A stretch of DNA of 47,697 bases from SVTX01 sp045659745 (lineage in GTDB: Bacteria > Bacillota > Clostridia > Oscillospirales > CAG-272). The notes beneath the pieces were generated by a model. It did not search any database. It saw only the letters and a list, made by a program, of their open reading frames with translations, and was not told where the DNA came from. The translations under genes were made by a program, and so were the position numbers. Shown here piece by piece: positions 15,639 to 23,568 of this stretch (the first letter of the stretch is position 1; each line of letters begins with the position of its first letter). The stretch spans positions 1 to 47,697 of the forward strand of contig JAZRCL010000081.1 in NCBI GenBank assembly GCA_045659745.1, read 5' to 3'.

Positions 15639-16061
15639 ATGTCAAGAAAATATAAAACACAGGGAAAAAGCAAGCTCGAGGAGTTCCTCTGCGCTCATCC
15701 CGACACGCATTATACCGTTGACGAGGTATGTCTTGCGGTAAACGGAAGCCTGAACGCCAAAAGCTCGATATACAGAAATCTTTCCATCCTTTGCGAGCGC
15801 GGATATGTGCGCAAGTTCAAGGACGAAGGGAAGAACTGCTCCGTATATCAATATATCGGCAAAAAAAGCGCGTGTAGCGACCATTTTCACTTAAAGTGTA
15901 TTGAGTGCGGACATCTTGAGCATCTGGAGTGCTATATGGGAGACGACTTGTGCCGTCACATAGGCGAGCACCACGGCTTCTCGATTGATAGCGGAAGAAG
16001 TATTCTTTATGGAGTCTGTGCGAGCTGCCGCGAGAGCCAAAAGCAAAAAATAACTGTTTGA
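15639..16061 (+). CDS. zur: Fur-family metalloregulator, probably Zur
   Basis: The 140-residue protein has the Fur-family build: an N-terminal winged helix (about residues 10-80, with AKSSIYRNLSILCERGYV as the recognition region), a hinge, and a metal-binding dimerisation domain with DHFHLKCIECGHLEHLEC (about 87-104) and a C-terminal VCASCRE. The two CxxC pairs form the structural zinc site. It precedes znuACB-type genes behind a promoter with two Fur-type boxes, so a zinc-sensing repressor (Zur) that also controls itself is the best reading; Fur or PerR identity cannot be excluded from sequence alone. AGGAGA lies 5 bases before ATG. The next gene starts about 10 bases after the stop. Confidence 0.88.
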   Translation: MSRKYKTQGKSKLEEFLCAHPDTHYTVDEVCLAVNGSLNAKSSIYRNLSILCERGYVRKFKDEGKNCSVYQYIGKKSACSDHFHLKCIECGHLEHLECYMGDDLCRHIGEHHGFSIDSGRSILYGVCASCRESQKQKITV

Positions 16062-16071
16062 GGTGAGAGGA

Positions 16072-17034
16072 TTGAAAAAAATATCAGTCATTTTGATTTT
16101 TTCTCTGCTCTTGCCTTGCATACTGCTTTCGTCGTGCGGTCAAAGGCCAAACTCTGACGATGGCAAATTCACAGTCGTCTGCTCTATATTTCCGCAATAT
16201 GATTTCTGCCGGATAATAACGGGCGGCGAGGACGAGGTCATACTGCTTCAGGAAAATGGCGTGGATATGCATTCATACGAGCCGACCTCAAGAGATATTC
16301 TGACTATCGCCAAGGCTGATATGCTGATATATACGGGCGGTGCGTCGGACGCGTGGGTAAACGGTGTTATTCGCTCGGCAGATAATGATACGATAATCAC
16401 CGTGTCACTGTTTGAATATGCAGACCTGCTTTGCTCTGACGAGCTTGAGACGGAGCATAATCACGACCACGGTCACGGGGACGGTGAGGCTTGCGCAGAG
16501 TATGACGAGCACGTGTGGACGTCGCCGAAGAATGCGATAAAAATAGTTCAAGGGCTTTGCGAGGAGCTTTGCAGAGCAAATCCTGACGGAAGTCAGAGAT
16601 ACCGCAAAAACACTTTAGAATATATAGAAAAATTACAGACGCTTGACGAGTCTTATGAACAGTTTTTCTCGTCCGCAGAGCCCATGCTCATAGTCGCGGA
16701 CAGATTTCCTTTTCTGTATCTTGCCCACGATTACGACGTAAATTACCACGCGGCGTTTTCGGGTTGCTCGTCCGAGACGGGCGCGTCGTTTGAGGTGGTG
16801 CTGTCTCTCATAGACGAGGTAAGAAAGAGCAAGGCAACAATAATATTTGACACCGACAGCTCAGGCTCGGACGTAGCGAAGAGAGTCGCTGCCGAGTGCG
16901 GAGCAGAGATAAAAACTCTGTATTCCTGCCAGAGTGTGACGGGGGCTCAGCTTGAGAGCGGAGAGTCGTATATATCTTTTATGAAGAAAAATCTTGAGAC
17001 CTTGAGGGAGGCTTATAAAGATGTCAATTCTTAA
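16072..17034 (+). CDS. znuA: Zinc ABC transporter binding lipoprotein (ZnuA type)
   Basis: About 320 residues. A lipoprotein signal (ISVILIFSLLLPCILLSSCG) puts it on the outer face of the membrane. The ZnuA/TroA fold is shown by VVCSIFPQYDFCRIITGG (about 33-50), NGVDMHSYEPTSRDI with a ligand His (about 62-76) and a typical His-rich loop (HNHDHGHGDG, about 143-152) that marks zinc rather than manganese binders, followed by HVWTSPKN and the FDTDSSGSDVAKR end. It captures Zn2+ for the ZnuB permease. The TTG at 16072 (AGGTGAGAGG upstream) is preferred; a GTG at 16063 is an in-frame alternative. It overlaps znuC by 14 bases. Confidence 0.93.
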   Translation: MKKISVILIFSLLLPCILLSSCGQRPNSDDGKFTVVCSIFPQYDFCRIITGGEDEVILLQENGVDMHSYEPTSRDILTIAKADMLIYTGGASDAWVNGVIRSADNDTIITVSLFEYADLLCSDELETEHNHDHGHGDGEACAEYDEHVWTSPKNAIKIVQGLCEELCRANPDGSQRYRKNTLEYIEKLQTLDESYEQFFSSAEPMLIVADRFPFLYLAHDYDVNYHAAFSGCSSETGASFEVVLSLIDEVRKSKATIIFDTDSSGSDVAKRVAAECGAEIKTLYSCQSVTGAQLESGESYISFMKKNLETLREAYKDVNS

Positions 17035-17917
17035 ACAAAAAGCCTTGGACAGCAAGGTCAAAAGAAAAAAAGAAAAAAAGCTCCCGCCCGTTGGCGCGTG
17101 GGGTAATTACAAGAGCCGTCGCCTGCGCGTGTCAGACCGCGAGCGCGAAAGAAAGCTGCTCGTTGATGTGGCAAGTCTGACGCTTGCATACGAGGGAAGG
17201 ACGGTTATCTCAGACCTGTCGTTTCAGGTGTACAGCGGAGATTACATCTGCATTATAGGCGAGAACGGAAGCGGAAAGACCACTCTTCTCAACGCGCTGC
17301 TGGGACTCAAAAAACCAAGTAGCGGCAAGATAGAGCTTTGTGATCTCAAGAGATGTGAGATAGGAGTGCTTCCGCAGAAGACTCCCGTGCAGAATGACTT
17401 TCCCGCTCTGGTGTCCGAGATAGTGCTCTCGGGGCGCGTAGGCAAAAAACTCGGCGCGGCATTTTACAATAGACACGACAAGAAAATCGCCTTTGAAAAC
17501 ATGGAAAAGCTTGGCATCACGTCGATTTCAAAGCAAAGCTTCCGAGAGCTTTCGGGCGGTCAGCAGCAAAGAGTGCTTTTAGCTCGCGCGCTGTGCGCGG
17601 CTGAAAAGCTGATAGTTCTGGACGAGCCTGCCGCAAGCCTTGACCCCAAGGCGAGTGCGGATATGTATCATCTTATCTCAGATATAAACAAGGGCGATAA
17701 TATGGCAATTATAATGGTCTCGCACGACGTTGACCACGCGCTTGAATATGCAACTCACATTTTACAGATAAACAAGCGTTCTGTATTCTTTGGAACTACA
17801 GAGGAATACAAGAGTGAGTTCTCGCAGTTTATATGCACTTGCAAGAGCGGTCGTGAGAATACCTCCTACGGCGACAGTGACGCCTATAAGTTCAAGGGAG
17901 GTGAGGCAGATGCTTAA
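17021..17917 (+). CDS. znuC: Zinc ABC transporter ATPase (ZnuC type)
   Basis: The 298-residue cytoplasmic ATPase has Walker A GENGSGKTT (about residues 79-87), signature LSGGQQQRVLLARAL (about 177-191), Walker B LIVLDEPAASLD (about 197-208) and the switch His in MVSHDVDHAL. It drives zinc import with ZnuA and ZnuB. Compared with the usual 230-260 residues, it has about 45 extra N-terminal residues, very basic (SKVKRKKEKK ... RDRERERK), probably membrane- or RNA-facing but of unknown use. Gene overlaps both neighbours (14 bases with znuA, 8 with znuB), so the operon is translationally coupled. Confidence 0.92.
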   Translation: MSILKQKALDSKVKRKKEKKLPPVGAWGNYKSRRLRVSDRERERKLLVDVASLTLAYEGRTVISDLSFQVYSGDYICIIGENGSGKTTLLNALLGLKKPSSGKIELCDLKRCEIGVLPQKTPVQNDFPALVSEIVLSGRVGKKLGAAFYNRHDKKIAFENMEKLGITSISKQSFRELSGGQQQRVLLARALCAAEKLIVLDEPAASLDPKASADMYHLISDINKGDNMAIIMVSHDVDHALEYATHILQINKRSVFFGTTEEYKSEFSQFICTCKSGRENTSYGDSDAYKFKGGEADA

Positions 17918-18776
17918 GATACACCTTCCCGAGAATGTTTTTGAGACGCTGAGGGAATACTTCTCGTTTGACTTTGTGTGGTATGCACTTATCGTAGCGA
18001 TACTCGTGTCACTTTGCTCAGCGCTGCTTGGTGTGTCGCTCGTGCTGAAAAGATACTCTATGATAGGAGACGGACTTTCCCACGTAGCATTTGGCGCTGG
18101 AGCGGTCGCGGCAATACTTGGTGTGACGGACAATATGCTGGTCGTTTTGCCAATAACCGTGATAGTCGCGATAATCCTACTCAAGACAAGCTCTGAGGGC
18201 AAGATAAAGGGAGACGCGGCGATAGCAATGCTCTCGGTGGGCGCGCTTTCGGTGGGATATTTACTGCTTAATATCACGAACACGACGTCGTCAAACCTCA
18301 GCGGAGACGTTTGCACCTCGCTTTTTGGCTCAACCTCGATTCTGGCGCTTGACACGACAGACGTTATATCCTGCATAGTCCTCTCACTTATAGTGATAGC
18401 GGTGTTCTTTGTGTTTTACAACAAGATATTTTCCGTCACGTTTGACGAGAGATTTTCAACAGCGACAGGAACTAAAACACAGCTCTACAACCTTCTTATT
18501 GCCGCGGTGACTGCCACGGTGATAGTTGTGGGAATGAAGCTTGTGGGAGCTTTGCTTGTGTCCGCGCTCATAATTTTCCCCGCGCTTTCGGCGATGAGAG
18601 TGTGTAAAAGCTTCAGAGGCGTTATAGGGGTAGCGGCAATTATCTCGGTAGCCTGCTCGGGCATCGGAGTTCTGTCTGCGGTGCTTATCGGCACGCCCGT
18701 GGGTGCGAGTATAGTAGTAATAAACATTATAGTTTTTGGGATTTTTGCCCTCATAGGAAAAATTAAAGGTAGATAA
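17910..18776 (+). CDS. znuB: Zinc ABC transporter permease (ZnuB type)
   Basis: The 288-residue membrane protein is an ABC-3 family permease with eight to nine helices. Marks include LVLKRYSMIGDGLSHVAFG (about residues 40-58), the cytoplasmic loop carrying KGDAAIAMLSVGALSVG (about 102-118) and LVGALLVSALIIFPALSAM (about 211-229). It forms the zinc channel, paired with the ATPase before it. The ATG at 17910, overlapping znuC by 8 bases, has GGAGGTGA just upstream; the earlier in-frame ATG is inside znuC and not used. The next gene (FAD protein) begins 30 bases after its stop and may be read through. Confidence 0.93.
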   Translation: MLKIHLPENVFETLREYFSFDFVWYALIVAILVSLCSALLGVSLVLKRYSMIGDGLSHVAFGAGAVAAILGVTDNMLVVLPITVIVAIILLKTSSEGKIKGDAAIAMLSVGALSVGYLLLNITNTTSSNLSGDVCTSLFGSTSILALDTTDVISCIVLSLIVIAVFFVFYNKIFSVTFDERFSTATGTKTQLYNLLIAAVTATVIVVGMKLVGALLVSALIIFPALSAMRVCKSFRGVIGVAAIISVACSGIGVLSAVLIGTPVGASIVVINIIVFGIFALIGKIKGR

Positions 18777-18806
18777 TTAAAGATAATAATTTTAAGGAGA
18801 AATAAA

Positions 18807-20168
18807 ATGACATACGACGTAATAATTATCGGCGCGGGACCCGGCGGAATATTTTCCGCATACGAGCTTGTTAAGCTCAATAAGAACTTAAAGATAGCAG
18901 TTTTCGAGGCGGGACACGCTCTCGCAAAGCGTAAGTGCCCCATCGACGGCAAGAAAATTAAGACCTGCATAGGCTGTAAGTCCTGCTCTATAATGAGCGG
19001 ATTTGGCGGCGCGGGCGCGTTCTCGGACGGAAAGTACAATATAACAAACGACTTCGGCGGCACGCTTTATCAGTACATCGGCAAGGAAGAGGCGCTTGAC
19101 CTTATGAGATACGTTGACGACATCAACATGGCGTACGGCGGAGAGGGAACAAAGCTTTATTCCACCGCAAACACCAAGATAAAGACCGACTGTATCCGCA
19201 ACGACCTGCACCTGCTTGACGCGTCTGTTCGTCATCTCGGCACGGATATAAACTATATCGTTCTTGAAAACCTTTATGATTTTCTCAAGGACAAGGTAGA
19301 GTTTTATTTTGACACTCCTGTGGAGAAGGTTCAAAAGCTTGATGACGGCTATAAGATAACAAGCTCCAAGGGTGAATATGAGTGCAATCAGTGCATAATC
19401 TCGGTCGGTAGAAGCGGAAGCAAGTGGATGGAAACTGTTTGCAGCGACCTTGATATTCCCGTAAAATCCAACCGCGTTGACATCGGCGTACGCGTTGAGC
19501 TTCCCGCGGAGGTGTTCGCTCACCTGACAGACGAGCTTTACGAGAGTAAGATTGTTTACCGCACACCCAAGTATGAGGATAAGGTGCGTACATTCTGTAT
19601 GAACCCCAAGGGAGCGGTAGTTAACGAGAACACAAACGGCATTATTACCGTAAACGGTCACAGCTACGAGGACCCCGCAAAGCAGACAAAGAACACAAAC
19701 TTTGCGCTGCTCGTTGCAAAGCATTTCTCCGAGCCTTTTAAGGATTCCAACGGCTACGGTGAGTCTATCGCAAGACTGAGCAACATGCTCGGCGGCGGTG
19801 TAATATTGCAGAGATTCGGTGACCTTATACGCGGTCAGCGCTCCACTCCCCAGAGAATTAAGGAGTCCTTTGTGACACCTACCTTGAACGCAACCCCCGG
19901 CGACCTCAGCCTTGTGCTTCCCAAGAGAATTCTTGACGGCATTATCGAGATGATATACGCGCTTGATAAGGTCGCTCCCGGTACGGCAAACGACGATACG
20001 CTTCTTTACGGCGTTGAGGTTAAGTTCTACAATATGGAGGTAGAGGTTGACGAGCATCTTCGCGCTATGGATAACCTTTACGTTATCGGAGACGGAAGCG
20101 GAATCACCCACTCGCTCTCCCACGCGTCTGCAAGCGGAGTTTACGTTGCAAGAGAGATTTGTAAATAA
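18807..20168 (+). CDS. FAD-dependent oxidoreductase (COG2509-like)
   Basis: The 453-residue protein has the FAD-binding GxGxxG motif at the start (VIIIGAGPGGIFSAYEL, residues 5-21). A Cys-rich KTCIGCKSCSIMSGFGGAGA stretch (about 53-72) suits a bound metal or redox site near the flavin. The C-terminus closes with NLYVIGDGSGITHSLSHASA (about 425-444), the usual return to the FAD pocket. The family is widespread in Firmicutes, annotated as uncharacterised FAD-dependent dehydrogenase; no substrate is assigned. AAGGAGA lies before the ATG. It follows the zinc operon by 30 bases without an intervening terminator, so co-transcription is possible, though a functional link to zinc is not shown. Confidence 0.85.
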   Translation: MTYDVIIIGAGPGGIFSAYELVKLNKNLKIAVFEAGHALAKRKCPIDGKKIKTCIGCKSCSIMSGFGGAGAFSDGKYNITNDFGGTLYQYIGKEEALDLMRYVDDINMAYGGEGTKLYSTANTKIKTDCIRNDLHLLDASVRHLGTDINYIVLENLYDFLKDKVEFYFDTPVEKVQKLDDGYKITSSKGEYECNQCIISVGRSGSKWMETVCSDLDIPVKSNRVDIGVRVELPAEVFAHLTDELYESKIVYRTPKYEDKVRTFCMNPKGAVVNENTNGIITVNGHSYEDPAKQTKNTNFALLVAKHFSEPFKDSNGYGESIARLSNMLGGGVILQRFGDLIRGQRSTPQRIKESFVTPTLNATPGDLSLVLPKRILDGIIEMIYALDKVAPGTANDDTLLYGVEVKFYNMEVEVDEHLRAMDNLYVIGDGSGITHSLSHASASGVYVAREICK

Positions 20169-20170
20169 TA

Positions 20171-20203
20171 AAAAAGAGCCACGAAAGTGGCTCTTTTTAT
20201 TGC
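20171..20203. terminator. Bidirectional terminator
   Basis: AAAAGAGCCAC and GTGGCTCTTTT form the stem around GAAA, with T-runs on both strands, between convergent genes. Confidence 0.9.
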
Positions 20204-21033
20204 TTTAATCTTTCTGCAAGCTCCATAGGTACTCTGAGATTGCCTCTGCCTGTGCCGAGACTGATGTCTGGCTTTTTTGCGCCGTGGTAGTCGCTACCGC
20301 CACTTTGCTCAAGGTCAAATTCTTTTGCGATTTCTATAGAACGCTGAATCTGCTCGGGGGAATATTTGGAGTACAGAGTTTCCATTCCCACAAGTCCGCG
20401 CGCCTTTGCCTGCGGCAAAAATTCAAGCAGAGTTTCCTCGTCAAGGCTCAAAAACGGGTGTGCAAGCACGGGTACTGCGCCCGTTTGTGTGATAAATTCT
20501 ATCACGTCAAGCGCGTCGGGTCGGAGCGGGGGAGTGTAATATTTGTTTGAGGGACTGAGAAGTGTGCGGAACGCCTCCTTGTAGTCTTCGGTATATCCAA
20601 GGCGCGTAAGCTCCGCGGCAAAATGCGCGCGGTTAATATATCCATCGGGGATTTTGGCTCGCATCTCGGCGTAGTTGACGGCGTATCCGTCGGCGTTGAG
20701 TGCTGAAGCGAGGTCTATATTGCTTTGCTCCTTGCGGGTCTCAAAATCTCCCGCGAATTCCTGCATTTTAGGTATGCTCTCCTCGGGGATAAAAAGTCCG
20801 AGAATATGAAGCTCGCGGTCACAATATTCGCTTGTAAGCTCTATTCCGCGTATGGCGAGAATGTTACGACCCTCCACCGCGGACATAAATTCGGACAGAC
20901 CTCGCGTGGTGTTGTGGTCGCAGAGGGCTATTGCCGAGAGCCCAAGGTTGACTGCCATATCTATAAGCTTACTTGGTGAGTCCGAGCCGTCGGAATAATA
21001 TGAATGTGTGTGCAGATCACAAAAGCCCTTCAT
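20197..21033 (-). CDS. PHP-domain phosphoesterase
   Basis: The 278-residue cytoplasmic protein carries the PHP metal-dependent phosphoesterase motifs: FCDLHTHSYYSDGS (residues 4-17; HxH), CDHNTTRG (about 38-45), GIELTSEYCDRELHILG (about 62-78), AHP in PVLAHP (about 190-195) and GGSDYHGAKKP (about 246-256). The layout matches YciV/RNase AM-type and related small PHP proteins, which hydrolyse 3',5'-bisphosphonucleotides or short RNA ends; histidinol phosphatase is a less likely alternative. It sits alone between two terminators. A GAGGGCG ribosome site precedes ATG and a promoter with TATAAT lies just upstream. Confidence 0.87.
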   Translation of the reverse strand: MKGFCDLHTHSYYSDGSDSPSKLIDMAVNLGLSAIALCDHNTTRGLSEFMSAVEGRNILAIRGIELTSEYCDRELHILGLFIPEESIPKMQEFAGDFETRKEQSNIDLASALNADGYAVNYAEMRAKIPDGYINRAHFAAELTRLGYTEDYKEAFRTLLSPSNKYYTPPLRPDALDVIEFITQTGAVPVLAHPFLSLDEETLLEFLPQAKARGLVGMETLYSKYSPEQIQRSIEIAKEFDLEQSGGSDYHGAKKPDISLGTGRGNLRVPMELAERLKQ

Positions 21034-21061
21034 TTTTCGCCCTCCTTTGTGTGTTATATAC

Positions 21062-21090
21062 CTATTATACCACGGTTTGCGGAAAAAATC
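21062..21090 (-). promoter_or_regulatory. Promoter of the PHP gene
   Basis: On the minus strand TTGATT and TATAAT (plus-strand ATTATA at about 21064-21069) are separated by 17 bases. Confidence 0.65.
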
Positions 21091-21095
21091 AATGC

Positions 21096-21135
21096 AAAAA
21101 AGGTCTCCCGAATTTTCGGGAGACCTAAATTTTAT
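21096..21135 (-). terminator. Terminator of the kinase fusion gene
   Basis: AGGTCTCCCG and CGGGAGACCT form a perfect 10-bp stem followed on the minus strand by TTTTTTGC. Confidence 0.9.
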
Positions 21136-23186
21136 TTCCTATAAAACGCGTTTCCGCCGATAAACTCACGCACGATGCTCGTGGGAGGGATCTCGTCGTC
21201 AACGTCTGCCTCGTGGACATAGTTGAGTATCTTTACCATGGCGCGCACTTGATCGTAGCACTCGTCGCCGGGCTGAATTTCCGTCAGAAGCGGGAAGATG
21301 TGCTTTTTGATAACTGCAAGCTCGTAAAGGGTTGAGCTGTTGAATATAACGTCCGCATTCTCTTGGAACGGGAATATCCATCTTTCCTCGCCGCGACGGA
21401 CAGAATCCCACATTGAAAGCGTTCTCTGTACCGACGCGCCTCGGGTTTCAAAGTCGCGCACCGTACGGCGCAAAAGTCTCAGGTAGCTTGACGCGATTCT
21501 GTTGTGGTCGTCAAGATTAAGCGGGAGTAGAGGGGAGACGTACATTCTAAATATAAGATTAGGCTCAAGATCTGTGGGGAGCAGAGTAGGATTCAGTCCG
21601 TGCAGACCTTCAACTATAATGACGGAATCATCATTCAAATGAAGCTTATGTCCTGCCCACTCGCGCTTGCCTGTTTTGAAATTAAAGGTGGGGAGTTCAA
21701 CCTCCTGACCCGCAAAAAGCGCCTTGAGGTGCTTGCCAAACAGCTCTGTATCAATTGTGTTGATATGTTCAAGGTCAAGCTTGCCGTCGGGGCCGGGAGC
21801 TATCTTATCTCTGTCTATATAGTAGTCGTCAAGGCTCATAAGAATTGGCATTTTTCCGTGACCGCGAAGTTGTGTTGCAAGTCTGTTAGCGCTTGTCGTC
21901 TTACCTGACGAGCTGGGGCCCGCAAGCATAACTGCCTTTGCGCCACGCTCGCAAATCATATCCGCAATCTGTGAAAATCTCTTTTCATGCAGAGCTTCGT
22001 TGACGCGTATAAGCTCGCGTATTTTGCCTGAATCAACAAGCTCGTTAAGGTCTGCCACGGTTTCGCAACCCATCAGCTCGCCCCAACGCTTGCCCTCGGT
22101 ATAGACGCTAAAGAAATTGGGCATCTCGTGATAGCTTGATATTTTGTCGGGGTCATGTGGGTCGGGAAAGACGAATATAAAGCCCTCGGTGGCGGGGAGT
22201 ATATCCCACGAGCGCAAAAACGACGTCGTAGGAGCCATCTCGCCGTAAAAATAGTCCGCGAAATCTCCGTTTTCATATACATCGAGAGTTGCTTTTTTGC
22301 GATAGGTTAAAAGACGTGCCTTGTCGGTCTGACCCTGCGAGGTATAGTATTCTATCGCTTGAGACGTGGGGATGCGGCGTCTGTGAAGTGTGATATTTTC
22401 GGCAACTATCTTCCATACCTCTTCCTTGAGCTTTTCAGCCGAAAAATCGGTAGCGCCGACCACCTTAACGTACAGTCCCGCGCCCACTGTACAAGCCATT
22501 TTCGCGCGAGCCTCGGGCCAGAGTCTGCGGATAGCCAAGAATAGCACAAACTGCGCCGTGCGCCTATAAGCGTCGCGTCCTGTGGGATCGCTGTAACGAA
22601 TCAGCGTCACCGTTCCGTCGGACGCCGCCATAGCCTTTCGAACCGAGCCGCGCTCGGGGGTGTCGATGTCCTTTTGACGAACGGGGATGTAATTGAGCGT
22701 AAAGACGCGTCCCGCGATCTTTGCGGCTATAGGGTCTGTGGACAGTTTTCCCGTGACAAGCCCAAGATCCTTTACCATATCGTATAAAGACTGGTCGGGC
22801 TTTGGAATATATGCGTTGTTATCAATAGTCAAAGTCATTTGAGTTTTTTCTCCTTTCGTAGTCTGCTCGGGTTGAGGCTTTTCGGGTTGAGGGGCGGGTG
22901 CGCCCTCAATAGCCGTATCCTCGGCAGCTTCTGCCTGCTGACGCTCGCGCTTTCTGCGGCGCAGCTCGCGTATTACTTGAAATATATTTATAATGATAAG
23001 GCAAATATTCATTATAACTACCGCCCACGCGCCGTAAAACACGGAATATATCGCGCTTATCACGCCGCCGCATATATTTATAATGCGGAGCTTTAAGACG
23101 GAAGTCATCATCATAGATATTATGACGAGAGCTGTGCCAACGTAACCGAAAATTTCAAGATATATATTTACATCTGAACCAAACAT
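21132..23186 (-). CDS. Membrane domain fused to TGS/nucleoside-kinase domain
   Basis: This 684-residue protein is a fusion. Residues 1-75 form about three membrane helices resembling CBU_0592/YgjV-type small membrane domains. Residues 80-115 are a charged linker. From residue 117 to the end is a complete uridine-kinase-like enzyme: an N-terminal TGS/ThrRS-like region (about 117-300), then a P-loop kinase with Walker A GPSSSGKTT (about 418-426), SLDDYYIDRD and EGLHGLNP. It should phosphorylate a nucleoside. Within the gene an AAAGGAGA ribosome site lies 10 bases before an in-frame ATG at 22838 (residue 117), so the kinase may also be made alone. A purine riboswitch precedes it. AGGAGGA is 7 bases from the first ATG. 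Confidence 0.85.
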   Translation of the reverse strand: MFGSDVNIYLEIFGYVGTALVIISMMMTSVLKLRIINICGGVISAIYSVFYGAWAVVIMNICLIIINIFQVIRELRRRKRERQQAEAAEDTAIEGAPAPQPEKPQPEQTTKGEKTQMTLTIDNNAYIPKPDQSLYDMVKDLGLVTGKLSTDPIAAKIAGRVFTLNYIPVRQKDIDTPERGSVRKAMAASDGTVTLIRYSDPTGRDAYRRTAQFVLFLAIRRLWPEARAKMACTVGAGLYVKVVGATDFSAEKLKEEVWKIVAENITLHRRRIPTSQAIEYYTSQGQTDKARLLTYRKKATLDVYENGDFADYFYGEMAPTTSFLRSWDILPATEGFIFVFPDPHDPDKISSYHEMPNFFSVYTEGKRWGELMGCETVADLNELVDSGKIRELIRVNEALHEKRFSQIADMICERGAKAVMLAGPSSSGKTTSANRLATQLRGHGKMPILMSLDDYYIDRDKIAPGPDGKLDLEHINTIDTELFGKHLKALFAGQEVELPTFNFKTGKREWAGHKLHLNDDSVIIVEGLHGLNPTLLPTDLEPNLIFRMYVSPLLPLNLDDHNRIASSYLRLLRRTVRDFETRGASVQRTLSMWDSVRRGEERWIFPFQENADVIFNSSTLYELAVIKKHIFPLLTEIQPGDECYDQVRAMVKILNYVHEADVDDEIPPTSIVREFIGGNAFYRK
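22849..22855 (-). promoter_or_regulatory. Internal ribosome binding site inside the fusion gene
   Basis: On the minus strand AAGGAGA lies 10 bases before the in-frame ATG at 22838. Other genes here use the same spacing, so this could give a 568-residue soluble kinase. Confidence 0.55.
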
Positions 23187-23204
23187 AATAAAATCCTCCT
23201 AAAC

Positions 23205-23250
23205 AAAAAATATGGCTGGCTATCGGTGAAACTTAAACCGGTAGTCAACC
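23205..23250 (-). terminator. Riboswitch-controlled terminator
   Basis: On the minus strand GGTTGACTACCGGT (23250-23237) pairs with ACCGATAGCCAGCC (23227-23214), 14 bases with two mismatches, around a 9-base loop, and ATATTTTTT follows at once. Its 5' arm is made of the aptamer's P3 strand, J3/1 and P1 strand, so it cannot form while the aptamer is folded. Confidence 0.75.
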
Positions 23251-23305
23251 ATTATCGGTGGTTTGTAGAAACGTCTGCCCGTATTGCAGACTTATACCTG
23301 AACTC
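23232..23305 (-). promoter_or_regulatory. Purine riboswitch aptamer, guanine type
   Basis: On the minus strand the purine aptamer core is present in order: TATAA (J1/2, 23296-23292), P2 GTCTGC/GCAGAC with loop AATACGG (matching the AUAnGG loop), J2/3 GTTTCTAC, P3 AACCA/TGGTT with loop CCGATAA (matching CCGUAAA), then J3/1 GACTAC. The C in GACTA is the position that pairs with guanine (U would mean adenine), and the U in GTTTCTAC argues against the 2'-deoxyguanosine variant. P1 is short (GGT/ACC plus weak pairs). It lies in the 382-base gap 23187-23568, of which 23370-23568 shows nothing else clear. Confidence 0.88.
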
Positions 23306-23338
23306 GTAAATTTGTGCGTCTCCTTAACGCGTTTGTTT

Positions 23339-23367
23339 ATTGTAGCACATTTTGAACAAAATGTCAA
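23339..23367 (-). promoter_or_regulatory. Promoter of the riboswitch transcript
   Basis: On the minus strand TTGACA (23362-23367) and TACAAT (23339-23344), 17-base spacer; start near 23332, giving a leader of about 146 bases. Confidence 0.8.
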
Positions 23368-23568
23368 GAGGCTTTTTCAAATTTTTGTGAAAATTATCAA
23401 AAAATAACCATCGGTGCGCTTCATTACGCTTAGTTTAGACCCACCGCGGGGTATTCTGCGGTATTTAGAATATTTTTACAACAAAAAAAACTTACTCTTT
23501 AACAAAATGTTCACCAAAATATACTGCGTATATGATACAATAATATAACCAAAAGAGAGGAGAGTTTT

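Noticed and set aside
17790..17909. Earlier in-frame ATG for znuB inside znuC
   Set aside because: The internal codons encode no membrane or signal features, and the ATG at 17910 has a strong GGAGGTGA site.
18888..20123. 411-codon ORF antisense to the FAD oxidoreductase gene
   Set aside because: It lies entirely opposite a clear family protein, has no ribosome site or promoter of its own and its translation is low-complexity for a real fold; it is a codon-bias shadow.
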